From Heloderma charlesbogerti (taxonomy: Eukaryota > Chordata > Lepidosauria > Squamata > Helodermatidae), in NCBI GenBank assembly GCA_026122225.1, contig JANEZZ010001870.1, positions 186,001 through 250,000 on the forward strand: 64,000 bases of DNA. The letters run 5' to 3'. The notes under the pieces are model-generated. The model was not told the origin of the DNA. It searched no databases and saw nothing but the letters and a program-made list of their open reading frames with translations. Position numbers and translations under genes: made by a program. This document shows positions 61,801 through 64,000 of the stretch, one piece after another; position 1 is the first letter of the stretch, and each line of letters starts with the position of its first letter.

Positions 61801-64000
61801 GGTGCCATTTGGGCACCATTGGAGGGGCTGTCACTGGCAAAGGGAGAAGGGCACAGGCAGCAGCTTGGCCACGATTGCAAATGGCAGTTGCAGCCCCGCT
61901 TGGCAAGAGCGGCAGGGGGTTCTGCTGTTCTTGCCGAGGGGCTCACTGCCCAGTGTTCTGTACCCACAGGGAGCACAACACACCAATCCATCATGGGTAA
62001 AATGATACCCAATGATACCCAATCCATCATGGGTATTTGATTCCCCGGACATCGCCTGGTTGTCCAGAAGTCAAGCCTGGATTAAATTCCTGTAAACTTG
62101 AACACCACTGCCCTGGTCCATTGAACCATTCACCAACAGTACCTGTGTCTTGTCCGAACTTGAGTTTATTGAAGAAATCCCTGAACAACCTCTCCCAGTG
62201 TTTCATATAGAAATTTAAGAGCATGTGGAATAACCTAGAATCTTGGGCATAAATGCCGCAGGGCAGAACCAAAATCCTCCAGCACTCCCTTCCGGAACCT
62301 GCCTGCAATGACTCCGGACAGGCAAACTAGAAAGATACCATGGTGGACAGTATGCAGTCCTGCTGGGAGGCCCAGGAGAATCAACCGGGTCCAACTCCCC
62401 ATCTCTCTCCCTGGCATAATTCATCCACCAGGACAATCAAGACAGCGGATTGTCAGCCAAGAAAGATCCAGACAATCTGTATTGTCCATGAGTGGCCAGA
62501 GTGCTTGAGCACCTGCCCCCCAAATGGAAGACTTGTGCCTGGCTGAGAATGGGAACAATTGGGTTTATTTCAGCTGGTGCTGCACACGCATGCTGTCCCT
62601 CTCACCAAGGCCTACACGCTCTTCTGGCCCATGGCAAGATGTTACTAGTTAGGAAGGGCAAAGGTGGAAGGCTGCACTGCTACAAGCATCTCGCCTTGCC
62701 TCCCGGGCCTCGTAACTGAAGTTCCTCTAAAGCAATAATGGCAACAGTCGTTCTCCAAGATCATGTCAAAATGGACTCCTCCACTCAGAGTGACTGGAGT
62801 AGATGCAGGTTGCTGGTAAAATCATGTCCCTAGCAGAGGTCTTGGCTGACTGGTGAGAGTGGGTGACCTTGGGGGCCGAGGGAAAGTCAGCCCCAGGCCC
62901 CCTAAGTGGCTGTGCTGAACAGCGCTGTGTGGACGTGATGGTGGCAGAAAAGTATCCCTTTCCCACCACCAGCACTGCACAGGCCTTAAAAGGGGCATTC
63001 ACCTGTGTGTGTTCAGATGTGGCCTGAGACTCTCTCGCCATCGCCCTGCTGCTTCATTGCTGCCAGGGCTGACCGGGCTGTGGCTGGGACTGGGTGCTCG
63101 GGAGCGGTCCCGTCAACTGCCTGCGGCGCCTCCCGTCTAGGGATCAACCGAGGCTTTGACAAGAGTGCCTGCCAGGCCTGCAGGAAACAAAAGCGCCCAG
63201 ATCAATCGCACATTAACTTGCGTGAGCATCCTCTTTTACGCCAGATCCCAGGGGGCGGGCAGTGGCGATGTGGCACTCGGCCGCAGGCCCTCGAGAGCGC
63301 TTGGGATGAGCTGGTTCTCACTTTCTGTCCTGCAGCACTCCTGGATTCCCTGACGGGCAGCCCAAGGCCAGGAGATGCCGTCATGCCGCTGCAAATTCTG
63401 TCTTCCTCTTCTCTGCCGCTGCAGCCCCGCTCAGCCCAGCCTGCTTGGCGTAAGTGGCTCCCTGGGCATGGATGGGGTGGAGAGGATCTGGGGGCATCAG
63501 CCTTGGGGTGTAAGAAGGAACCTGATCAATTTGTTTGGAAGAACTTGAGGCAAGGCAGCTTGTGTCACTGCATGTCCTCTGGCTCTGTGCCAGCACTGAA
63601 CCCTTCCCGAGCAGCAGCGGCATCTGGATGGTCTGCAGACGGCCCGGCGGTGACCCAGACCCTCCCCCAGTGTGAGATGGGAGGCAGGTTCTTACAGCTG
63701 GGAGAGGGCAGCTGCTTCCAGGCCGTGTGATGGGGTGTCGGAGGGCGAGTGGCGCTCTGCCTCCTGCGGCGCTCCAGGGCCGGGATCATCCTGACCCTGC
63801 TTGTGCCCTCACTGCGTCGGCTTCCATCGGAGCCCAGAGTGGGCCATCACGGGTAGCTTGCTGCATGAGGCTGCGTGTCTCGTGTAGGGTTGCCCTATCT
63901 GGGGGTGGGCACAGTGACTGGGAGCGTTGTCCTGCGGAGGGGAGGGGAGGCAGCTGAAGGCTCTTCTTGTTCTTCCCTTGCAGACAGCAGCGGCCCCTCC
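4707..64000 (+). CDS. PPIP5K1: PPIP5K1 gene, 3' half (15 exons seen, continues past the window)
   Basis: Spliced gene for the bifunctional inositol pyrophosphate kinase/phosphatase PPIP5K1. The family phosphorylates InsP6 and 5-InsP7 at the 1 position through an N-terminal ATP-grasp kinase, and has a histidine-acid-phosphatase-like C-terminal domain. Join: 4707-4828, 5073-5255, 6236-6377, 7172-7395, 7530-7657, 8224-8338, 9031-9138, 9223-9339, 10269-10421, 10646-10733, 27574-27696, 29356-29418, 38528-38665, 63336-63449, 63984-64000. Each exon was found by translation against the remembered family sequence and trimmed to AG/GT sites, and all phases join. PPIP5K1 is preferred over PPIP5K2 because the tail reads [16 protein letters not shown] followed by GFEGCSMVP; the paralogue differs there. 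The kinase domain and the RHG-type phosphatase motif are not in the window. No stop or frameshift was seen in any exon. The long 3' introns are filled with transposons. Confidence 0.95.
5073..5255 (+). CDS. PPIP5K1: PPIP5K1 exon B: phosphatase-like domain
   Basis: 183 bp, 61 codons, phase 0 at both ends. It begins [20 protein letters not shown] and continues with [20 protein letters not shown], a near-invariant family segment. The last 15 residues (through CEEDCEK) are less conserved. Acceptor CTGCAG, donor GTGAGG. Confidence 0.95.
5311..5484 (+). mobile_element. CR1 LINE 3' tail, truncated
   Basis: Contains the CR1 3' untranslated signature GGTTGGACTCGATGGCCTTG and ends with the CR1-specific octamer repeat ATTCTATGATTCTATGA. 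Inserted in the short intron between exons B and C, in the sense direction. Confidence 0.9.
5625..6165 (-). mobile_element. L2-type LINE 3' end fragments, antisense
   Basis: From 5,625 the + strand reads TTATTTATTTACAATATTTA and TATACCGCTCCTC, a typical LINE tail. On the - strand 5,782-5,990 codes for [15 protein letters not shown], the conserved C-terminus of L2-type ORF2. A second, shorter piece of the same type is at about 6,020-6,165. Confidence 0.75.
6236..6377 (+). CDS. PPIP5K1: PPIP5K1 exon C: phosphatase-like domain
   Basis: 142 bp, 47 codons plus one base, beginning [19 protein letters not shown]. The family normally has LAPTGS followed by an xxIIQNPV block here, which is seen. The acceptor has a good pyrimidine tract. 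The donor GTGGGG is weak. The last G joins AC of exon D to make Asp. Confidence 0.95.
6378..7171. other. Intron C-D, nothing recognised
   Basis: Moderately GC-rich intron without recognisable repeats or RNA genes. Confidence 0.6.
7172..7395 (+). CDS. PPIP5K1: PPIP5K1 exon D: phosphatase-like domain
   Basis: 224 bp, 74 full codons, beginning [19 protein letters not shown] and ending [15 protein letters not shown]. It contains the conserved block [16 protein letters not shown]. The acceptor is CTCTAG rather than CAG. The donor is GTATGG. Confidence 0.96.
7530..7657 (+). CDS. PPIP5K1: PPIP5K1 exon E: phosphatase-like domain
   Basis: 128 bp, phase 0 in and phase 2 out. It begins [20 protein letters not shown] and ends with the family hallmark [17 protein letters not shown], with CT of the next Leu codon. 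Donor GTAAGG. Confidence 0.96.
7658..8223. other. Intron E-F, nothing recognised
   Basis: GC-rich intron. The long open frames on both strands reflect composition. Confidence 0.6.
8224..8338 (+). CDS. PPIP5K1: PPIP5K1 exon F: phosphatase-like domain, second histidine region
   Basis: 115 bp. The first G completes Leu, followed by 38 codons: [20 protein letters not shown] then [18 protein letters not shown]. The His residues in SESHVHSLL lie where histidine acid phosphatases carry their C-terminal catalytic His motif. That assignment is inferred from position. Donor GTGAGC. Confidence 0.96.
8339..9030. other. Intron F-G, nothing recognised
   Basis: GC-rich intron with a C-run at about 8,790-8,799; no repeat family recognised. 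Confidence 0.6.
9031..9138 (+). CDS. PPIP5K1: PPIP5K1 exon G: phosphatase-like domain
   Basis: 108 bp, 36 codons, phase 0-0. The core is [20 protein letters not shown] followed by EDNNK. This is one of the most conserved blocks of the family. Acceptor GCCAG, donor GTGAGG; the following intron is only 84 bp. Confidence 0.96.
9223..9339 (+). CDS. PPIP5K1: PPIP5K1 exon H: end of phosphatase-like domain
   Basis: 117 bp, 39 codons, phase 0-0. It begins [20 protein letters not shown] and ends with [13 protein letters not shown], the usual C-terminal boundary of the folded domain in this family. Donor GTGAGC. Confidence 0.96.
9340..9837. other. Intron H-I, first part
   Basis: Contains a poly-C run (about 9,575-9,588). 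9,600-9,770, with AATAAACAGATGC, may be the 3' end of an unidentified LTR or retroelement. Nothing else seen. Confidence 0.4.
9838..10160 (-). mobile_element. L2-type LINE 3' end, antisense
   Basis: The (TTATTTA)n run, then ATCGCCCATCTGGCTGGTC and CACTCTGGGCGATGTACAAC form the 3' tail. On the - strand upstream of it, 10,000-10,160 codes for [20 protein letters not shown], the L2 ORF2 C-terminus. It ends about 110 bp before exon I. Confidence 0.85.
10269..10421 (+). CDS. PPIP5K1: PPIP5K1 exon I: start of disordered tail
   Basis: 153 bp, 51 codons, phase 0-0. The first 36 residues are poorly conserved and rich in charged residues and Pro. The last 15 ([15 protein letters not shown]) are the strongly conserved basic motif found after the phosphatase domain in vertebrate PPIP5Ks. 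The sequence RKAGS could be a basophilic kinase site (inference). Donor GTAGCT. Confidence 0.93.
10646..10733 (+). CDS. PPIP5K1: PPIP5K1 exon J: tail, Ser-rich
   Basis: 88 bp, 29 codons plus one base: [20 protein letters not shown] then SSEVKQSGL. It matches the Ser-rich segment after RKAGSME. The donor GTACCA is weak and opens a 16.8-kb intron. Confidence 0.93.
10734..12224. other. Start of the 16.8-kb intron, no gene recognised
   Basis: G/C homopolymer runs occur at about 10,763 and 11,381. No family match was recognised. Frames here carry no domain I know. Confidence 0.5.
12225..12860 (-). mobile_element. CR1/L3-like LINE 3' region, antisense
   Basis: On the - strand 12,562-12,816 codes for a degenerate RT C-terminus ([17 protein letters not shown], then KMIEGLEHL). 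The downstream part shares with 32,180-32,590 blocks such as AGGACACGAGTGCAACAGCA and AAAGCCATCCAAATGGGTG, so both are copies of one family. Confidence 0.8.
13078..13186 (+). repeat. DIRS-1 left inverted terminal repeat
   Basis: Pairs with 19,330-19,437. Contains CTCCACCTCAGGAAGGTGCC and ATCTAAACTTCATCTCTCC. Confidence 0.88.
13187..13783 (+). other. DIRS-1 5' region with (CT)n tract
   Basis: Leader of the element. Contains a (CT)n run at 13,337-13,357 and a short CCG run near 13,670. No frame recognised. Confidence 0.6.
13784..14760 (+). pseudogene. DIRS-1 gag-like remnant
   Basis: A Lys/Arg-rich stretch followed by a Ser/Pro-rich stretch (about 13,980-14,160: [10 protein letters not shown], then SSPSSSP) is typical of DIRS ORF1. 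Later pieces at 14,334-14,758 and 14,800-14,990 are in other frames. Several frameshifts. Assigned by position in the element; no catalytic domain is expected in Gag. Confidence 0.6.
15300..15960 (+). pseudogene. DIRS-1 reverse transcriptase, N-terminal part
   Basis: 15,358-15,633 codes for [14 protein letters not shown] and [13 protein letters not shown], matching the region ahead of the RT fingers in DIRS polymerases. 15,700-15,960 is a decayed palm region. The catalytic box is not readable. The CR1 insertion follows. Confidence 0.75.
16018..16965 (+). mobile_element. CR1 LINE inserted in DIRS-1
   Basis: Flanked by GACCA at 16,013-16,017 and 16,966-16,970, a likely short target duplication. 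The DIRS RT frame resumes after it (GFLVNMKKS-like). The 5' part, 16,030-16,350, codes for CR1 endonuclease with [15 protein letters not shown] and [10 protein letters not shown]. The 3' part ends in TTCTATGATTCTATGA. The middle, 16,370-16,780, is not recognisable CR1 and may be a deletion-rearrangement product. Confidence 0.85.
16975..17470 (+). pseudogene. DIRS-1 RT thumb / RNase H remnant
   Basis: Codes for [20 protein letters not shown] and the following Lys/Arg helix, characteristic of DIRS RT after the catalytic box. WWLDQMGF is readable in another frame at about 17,310, the RNase H-side tryptophan motif. Frameshifted. Confidence 0.75.
17471..18240 (+). other. DIRS-1 internal region between RNase H and recombinase
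   Basis: The place where DIRS elements often carry a methyltransferase-like domain. I cannot recognise one; frames are broken. Confidence 0.5.
18277..18880 (+). pseudogene. DIRS-1 tyrosine recombinase remnant
   Basis: 18,277-18,663 holds [20 protein letters not shown], the box A region. The position before V-S-E-L expected to be the catalytic Arg is Gln (codon CAG, 18,346-18,348). Further on, [11 protein letters not shown] then [19 protein letters not shown] gives box B and the region before the catalytic Tyr. A stop separates the two halves. DIRS use this enzyme in place of a DDE integrase. Confidence 0.82.
18979..19050. repeat. DIRS-1 internal complementary region
   Basis: 19,018-19,050 is the reverse complement of 19,419-19,451 with few mismatches, and 18,979-19,000 is a direct copy of 19,419-19,440. 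The stretch is therefore itself a palindrome. This matches the internal complementary region thought to template circle formation in DIRS replication. Confidence 0.8.
19330..19451 (-). repeat. DIRS-1 right inverted terminal repeat
   Basis: Inverted copy of 13,078-13,186 (19,330-19,437), extending to 19,451 where it pairs with the internal region. Confidence 0.88.
19452..20937. other. Intron sequence, unclassified
   Basis: AT-richer than the flanks. 19,500-19,560 contains a TTTATTGTTCATT motif that could be an antisense polyadenylation end of an LTR or retroelement. No protein match recognised on either strand. Confidence 0.4.
20938..20978 (-). mobile_element. CR1 3' stub, antisense
   Basis: 41 bp of CR1 3' end (ATCATAGAATAGTAGGGTTG type) repeated again at the start of the next CR1 copy 52 bp further on. 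Confidence 0.8.
21216..23690 (-). pseudogene. CR1 ORF2 (endonuclease-RT), broken
   Basis: Endonuclease: [75 protein letters not shown], so the catalytic FADD box is kept. The frame is split into at least four segments, with breaks near 23,200, 22,915 and 22,210-22,310. A non-functional remnant of a target-primed retrotransposon. Confidence 0.9.
23755..24400 (-). pseudogene. CR1 ORF1 esterase-domain remnant
   Basis: 23,904-24,176 codes for [19 protein letters not shown] and [20 protein letters not shown], the C-terminal block of the SGNH-hydrolase-like esterase found in CR1 ORF1; the Asp and His of that block are present. Confidence 0.8.
24431..27573. other. End of the 16.8-kb intron
   Basis: Mostly unique-looking. 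24,900-26,170 is GC-rich with overlapping open frames on both strands that match nothing I know. 26,170-26,400 (GCTGGATCAGCCCAAAGG, - strand) looks like the 3' end of a CR1/L3-like LINE and includes a (TCC)n run at 26,344-26,364. An A-run followed by AT-rich sequence is at 26,863. Confidence 0.45.
27574..27696 (+). CDS. PPIP5K1: PPIP5K1 exon K: tail, LQDYA motif
   Basis: 123 bp, phase 1 at both ends, 40 full codons. It contains [20 protein letters not shown] followed by YACSHGKK, a conserved tail block of both PPIP5K paralogues. Acceptor CCGCAG, donor GTAGGT. As a phase 1-1 exon of length divisible by three, it could be skipped without a frameshift. Confidence 0.95.
27697..29355. other. Intron K-L
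   Basis: 1.66 kb, GC-rich in the first half. No repeats or exons recognised. Confidence 0.55.
29356..29418 (+). CDS. PPIP5K1: PPIP5K1 exon L: KRFSVSF motif (63-bp exon)
   Basis: 63 bp, phase 1-1, 20 full codons: [36 protein letters not shown] is what separates PPIP5K1 from PPIP5K2. KRFS is a candidate Arg-directed phosphosite (inference). Strong acceptor TTTTCTCAG and near-consensus donor GTACGT. Confidence 0.95.
29585..29613. repeat. (AC)n-(CAG)n microsatellite
   Basis: A CA run followed directly by four CAG units. Confidence 0.9.
30386..30487. mobile_element. Half of an inverted-repeat DNA transposon
   Basis: AACAGCAGGGTCTAGTGGCA and GTGTAAGCTTTCCTGGACTA correspond to one arm of the element at 3,071-3,647. 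The opposite arm was not found nearby. Confidence 0.55.
31083..31386. repeat. Degenerate AT-rich repeat with recurring CAGATTTTTTA
   Basis: CAGATTTTTTA-like units start at 31,084, 31,142, 31,188 and 31,322 in an A-rich context. Spacing is irregular. Origin unknown. Confidence 0.4.
31387..31530. repeat. Squamate interspersed repeat (two ~65-bp units)
   Basis: Two related units: CCCATTGAACTTAATGGAT with ACTTCTGAATAGACATGCAT, then CCCCATTGAACTGAACGGGA with ATTTCTGAGTAAAGAC. This is a common short reptile repeat; its class is unknown to me. Confidence 0.7.
31531..32179. other. Intron sequence, nothing recognised
   Basis: A-rich intron with a G-run at 31,791-31,799. No repeat family or gene seen. 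Confidence 0.5.
32180..32590 (-). mobile_element. CR1/L3-like LINE 3' end, antisense
   Basis: Begins with AAGAACATGACATAAGACCATAAGAAG-type tail units (TTCTTATG repeats on the - strand), then TTCTGGATCAGACCAAGGGT. Same family as 12,225-12,860. Its end abuts the CpG-rich block. Confidence 0.8.
32600..34110. promoter_or_regulatory. Intronic CpG island, candidate alternative or antisense promoter
   Basis: About 1.5 kb of extremely GC-rich sequence with dense CpG (for example around 33,060-33,130 and 33,360-33,480), far above the flanking introns and with no transposon homology. Because stops are rare, very long frames appear on both strands; none matches a domain I know. A consensus splice donor GAG|GTAAGC lies at 33,817/33,818 on the + strand, as expected downstream of a CpG-island first exon. 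A promoter role is inference. No TATA box or start site can be assigned. Confidence 0.5.
34111..35403. other. Intron L-M, after the CpG island
   Basis: GC content falls gradually. No repeat or exon recognised before the BovB begins. Confidence 0.5.
35404..37440 (+). mobile_element. BovB (RTE) LINE, 3' part, sense
   Basis: Starts inside the linker between endonuclease and RT ([20 protein letters not shown]) and runs to the typical BovB 3' end, GAGTCGGACACGACTGAACG, at 37,405-37,424. A 5'-truncated insertion in the same orientation as PPIP5K1 and opposite to the copy at the left edge. Confidence 0.95.
35425..37402 (+). pseudogene. BovB reverse transcriptase, broken
   Basis: A frame break near 35,825 separates the linker (35,434-35,844) from the RT (35,921-37,075). 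Within the RT, compensating indels at about 36,290-36,430 put the KAFDCVDH block in another frame. RT blocks [14 protein letters not shown] ([19 protein letters not shown]) and LMAESEEDL are readable. The catalytic YADD box has lost a codon and reads R-Q-D-D (36,674-36,685). A TGA at 37,073-37,075, a likely CGA decay, interrupts the C-terminal region, which resumes in frame to 37,402. Confidence 0.9.
37441..38527. other. Intron L-M, last part
   Basis: No family recognised. G-runs at about 38,357-38,367 and 38,500-38,511; the second lies where the polypyrimidine tract of exon M should be. Confidence 0.5.
38528..38665 (+). CDS. PPIP5K1: PPIP5K1 exon [16 protein letters not shown] segment
   Basis: 138 bp, phase 1-1, 45 full codons. 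It begins (G)[20 protein letters not shown] and continues SLRQVSDFL; the rest is Ser/Pro rich. The acceptor CTGCAG is preceded at 38,500-38,511 by a run of 12 G instead of a long pyrimidine tract. The donor is a weak GTACCA. Both suggest inefficient recognition. Confidence 0.95.
38765..38935 (-). mobile_element. LINE 3' fragment, probably L2-type, antisense
   Basis: TTATTTCTTTAAATATTTAT, then GTCCCTCTATTTCACTTTTT and CAAGGCAGCACACAGC resemble the antisense tail of the L2-type copies. Short and diverged. Confidence 0.5.
39083..39118. repeat. Perfect 15-bp inverted repeat (hairpin)
   Basis: GTGGAGTCATGTGCA at 39,083-39,097 and its exact reverse complement at 39,104-39,118, separated by a six-base G-rich loop. 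No T-run follows, so it is not a terminator. Confidence 0.85.
39246..39390 (-). repeat. Unclassified repeat, copy 1
   Basis: Reverse complement matches 49,305-49,444 over about 140 bp, including TATTATTGTGTTTA and a TTCTTGTCCTGCCC / TTTTGTCCTAACC block. AT-rich and possibly retroelement-derived; class unknown. Confidence 0.7.
39591..39728 (+). repeat. DIRS-2 left inverted terminal repeat
   Basis: GCATCACACAGATGTGCTCT, CCAAAGCTGAGAAAGTCTTG and CCGCCTATTCCCTCAGT all recur inverted at 45,173-45,310. Confidence 0.93.
40150..42200 (+). pseudogene. DIRS-2 gag-like remnant
   Basis: Readable pieces: 40,885-41,334 (Pro/Ser-rich, then [20 protein letters not shown]) and further short frames to 42,198, in shifted frames. 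Position right of the left repeat and ahead of RT fits ORF1. No catalytic domain seen. Confidence 0.6.
42220..43530 (+). pseudogene. DIRS-2 reverse transcriptase / RNase H, broken
   Basis: RT palm: [34 protein letters not shown]. The catalytic box, normally Y-x-D-D in this family, reads Y-V-D-E (42,698-42,709), so the last Asp is lost. Downstream [16 protein letters not shown] precedes the RNase H. The stretch [11 protein letters not shown] (about 43,433-43,465) is the conserved end of the RNase H region. At least three frame changes. Confidence 0.88.
43531..44000 (+). other. DIRS-2 spacer
   Basis: Between RNase H and recombinase; no domain recognised. Confidence 0.5.
44005..44984 (+). pseudogene. 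DIRS-2 tyrosine recombinase, broken
   Basis: Three frames (44,005-44,298; 44,321-44,578; 44,568-44,984). The N-terminal SAM-like part has [16 protein letters not shown]. Box A reads [17 protein letters not shown]; the usual Arg pair before A-S-E-L is His-Leu (44,378-44,383), so the catalytic Arg appears lost. Box B region: [31 protein letters not shown], then RY where HY is normal. Clearly inactive. Confidence 0.88.
45002..45071. repeat. DIRS-2 internal complementary region
   Basis: 45,024-45,071 (AAGGACAGGTTGCTTCCCTA inside) pairs with 45,311-45,358 inverted; the preceding TGTGTGATGCA matches the terminal repeat edge. Confidence 0.9.
45173..45358 (-). repeat. DIRS-2 right inverted terminal repeat plus outer extension
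   Basis: 45,173-45,310 is inverse to the left repeat. 45,311-45,358 extends beyond it and pairs with the internal region, the asymmetry typical of DIRS. Confidence 0.92.
45387..46475 (+). repeat. Unclassified ~1-kb interspersed repeat, copy 1
   Basis: Shares with 61,283-62,040 the ends (CGCCCATGA-type and GTGCGTGGC/GTGCGTTGG motifs), the internal GACAGCC...GGGCACCATTGG block, CCGCTCGGCAAGAGCGGCAG, and the exit CTGTACCCAC followed by CACAACAC. No protein. Short inverted motifs such as CCCATGATGGG near the ends suggest a non-autonomous DNA transposon, which is inference. Confidence 0.7.
46476..47584. other. Intron sequence, possible antisense LTR fragment
   Basis: 46,510-46,600 resembles one end of the preceding repeat family (GTTCGCACGACATGCTAACC). 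46,760-47,100 has an AATTTATTAAAGCACG motif and looks like the antisense R/U5 side of an LTR; unproven. 47,250-47,420 is C-rich with no assignment. Confidence 0.35.
47585..48935 (+). mobile_element. CR1 LINE, diverged subfamily, sense, 5' truncated
   Basis: Begins in RT ([43 protein letters not shown]) and continues in a second frame ([20 protein letters not shown]). The catalytic box reads S-A-D-E instead of F-A-D-D. The 3' end has GGGGTTGGACTAGATGATC and CTATGATTT. More diverged than the other CR1 copies here. Confidence 0.9.
49305..49444 (+). repeat. Unclassified repeat, copy 2
   Basis: Inverted relative to 39,246-39,390; shares GGTTGTATTTTGTTATGAAT and GTATTATTGTGTTTA. Confidence 0.7.
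49445..49644. other. Intron sequence with poly-G tract
   Basis: G-run at 49,503-49,514, then GAGGGGCGG. No further assignment. Confidence 0.5.
49645..50562 (+). mobile_element. L2-type LINE, RT part, sense (left of an insertion)
   Basis: Codes for [62 protein letters not shown], then in another frame [16 protein letters not shown]. The catalytic box reads C-A-D-D-T-Q-L-Y, with Cys replacing Tyr. [20 protein letters not shown] follows. Broken by a frameshift near 50,130 and a stop near 50,235. Confidence 0.92.
50563..51318. mobile_element. ~756-bp insertion of unknown type within the L2
   Basis: The L2 frame stops at LVAQLCP and resumes at [20 protein letters not shown]; consensus L2 elements are continuous across this point. 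The insert has no recognised protein, a T-run at about 50,743-50,754 and no clear terminal inverted repeats. The boundaries are approximate. Confidence 0.6.
51319..52025 (+). mobile_element. L2-type LINE, 3' part, sense (right of the insertion)
   Basis: Continues with [20 protein letters not shown] and ARLITGTRR, then the degenerate C-terminus and 3' untranslated region. It ends with GGCGGCATAGAAATGCAGTA and AATAATAATAAT, the usual L2-type tail. Confidence 0.9.
52026..53329. other. GC-rich intron block, no gene recognised
   Basis: GC-rich with overlapping long frames on both strands (for example 52,255-53,190 +). No domain, signal peptide or splice context supports a gene. CpG density looks lower than at 32.6-34.1 kb. 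Confidence 0.45.
53330..53550 (-). mobile_element. L2-type LINE C-terminus, antisense (left of Tc1)
   Basis: On the - strand: [23 protein letters not shown] (in shifted frames) and [20 protein letters not shown], the L2 ORF2 C-terminal region. Continuous with 55,092-55,600 once the Tc1 is removed. Confidence 0.8.
53551..55091 (-). mobile_element. Tc1/mariner transposon, full length
   Basis: 1,541 bp including the TA at each end. The left terminus TACAGTGCCTTGCATAAGTA and the right terminus, read inverted, TACAGCGCCTTGCGTTACTT are terminal inverted repeats; TGTTACAACCTGGAATTA is shared further in. It sits inside an antisense L2 copy. Confidence 0.93.
53742..54703 (-). pseudogene. Tc1 transposase, broken
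   Basis: Starts with [20 protein letters not shown], the N-terminal helix-turn-helix (paired-like) domain. The C-terminal end has WPSQSPDPN then MENLWRD, the last Glu of the DDE triad being kept. Several stops and frameshifts lie between. Mobilises by cut and paste into TA when intact; this copy cannot. Confidence 0.92.
55092..55600 (-). mobile_element. L2-type LINE RT fragments, antisense (right of Tc1)
   Basis: On the - strand 55,340-55,590 has [20 protein letters not shown], the RT start. 55,260-55,380 has [17 protein letters not shown]. The RT core between the two, with the catalytic box, is deleted. Next come LDSALS-type and AQLGLV residues leading up to the Tc1 boundary. Confidence 0.85.
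55601..56722. other. GC-rich intron block, nothing recognised
   Basis: G- and GT-rich sequence with a short (TG)n at about 56,256-56,278. No repeat or gene seen. Confidence 0.5.
57120..59480 (-). pseudogene. CR1 ORF2 (endonuclease-RT), nearly intact
   Basis: An uninterrupted frame runs from upstream of 59,426 to a TAA at 57,447-57,449 (659 residues from the first Met). Endonuclease: [40 protein letters not shown]. The catalytic G-D-F-N motif reads G-N-F-N (codon at 59,160-59,162), an Asp-to-Asn change. [44 protein letters not shown] intact. After the TAA the frame continues to about 57,150, where a one-base shift breaks the C-terminus. Confidence 0.93.
59487..60596 (-). pseudogene. CR1 ORF1: zinc/coiled-coil and SGNH-esterase domains, broken
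   Basis: 60,318-60,596 begins with a Cys-pair region ([15 protein letters not shown]) followed by a coiled coil ([20 protein letters not shown]). 59,925-60,203 has [16 protein letters not shown] (GDS block). 59,546-59,878 has [14 protein letters not shown] (GTND block) and [14 protein letters not shown] (Asp/His block), so all three SGNH motif blocks are seen. The frames are not continuous; a 17-bp triplication at 59,900-59,950 lies between the blocks. Confidence 0.88.
59900..59950. repeat. 17-bp tandem triplication in CR1 ORF1
   Basis: TGCAGGCTTTATGAGTC repeated three times (59,900, 59,917, 59,934) with single changes. The other CR1 copy (near 24,270) has one unit, so this is a local expansion that shifts the frame. 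Confidence 0.9.
60794..61282 (-). repeat. CR1 5' untranslated region with two tandem copies of a ~150-bp segment
   Basis: 60,794-60,940 and 61,121-61,282 share AACTCCCCTGG, CGCTCGCTCTGGTC, TCTCTGGGAGCTTGC, GGAGCAGCTTG and CTCAGCTGGGAGG...GGGAAACAGA in the same orientation, offset 327 bp. The second copy has a ~15-bp insertion. They lie at the 5' end of the LINE, where its promoter should be. Confidence 0.88.
61283..62040 (+). repeat. Unclassified interspersed repeat, copy 2
   Basis: Same family and orientation as 45,387-46,475. It begins directly at the 5' edge of the CR1. Ends with ATGATACCCA duplicated at about 61,998-62,020 and CCATCATGGGTA twice. Confidence 0.7.
62080..62520 (-). mobile_element. 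L2-type LINE RT fragment, antisense
   Basis: On the - strand 62,340-62,440 has [13 protein letters not shown] and [19 protein letters not shown] residues corresponding to the L2 [17 protein letters not shown] block. 62,150-62,225 has [16 protein letters not shown], matching MLFNIYMKPLGEVIR. Heavily decayed. Confidence 0.7.
62521..63335. other. Intron before exon N, nothing recognised
   Basis: No repeat family recognised. The intron ends in a good pyrimidine tract at exon N. Confidence 0.5.
63336..63449 (+). CDS. PPIP5K1: PPIP5K1 exon N: tail
   Basis: 114 bp, phase 1-1, 37 full codons. After completing Ala it reads [20 protein letters not shown] and later [12 protein letters not shown]. This lines up with the mammalian tail segment AALFDSM...LQLQQRSEKPPW. 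Strong acceptor GTCCTGCAG and consensus donor GTAAGT. It is 24.7 kb downstream of exon M. Confidence 0.85.
63450..63983. other. Intron N-O, nothing recognised
   Basis: 534-bp intron from GTAAGT to TTGCAG, without recognised repeats. Confidence 0.6.
63984..64000 (+). CDS. PPIP5K1: PPIP5K1 exon O, first 17 bases
   Basis: After TTGCAG the sequence completes a His codon split with exon N and reads SSGPS up to the window edge. The family has W-Y-SSGPSS at this point, so phase and sequence both agree. The exon continues outside the window. Confidence 0.85.
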
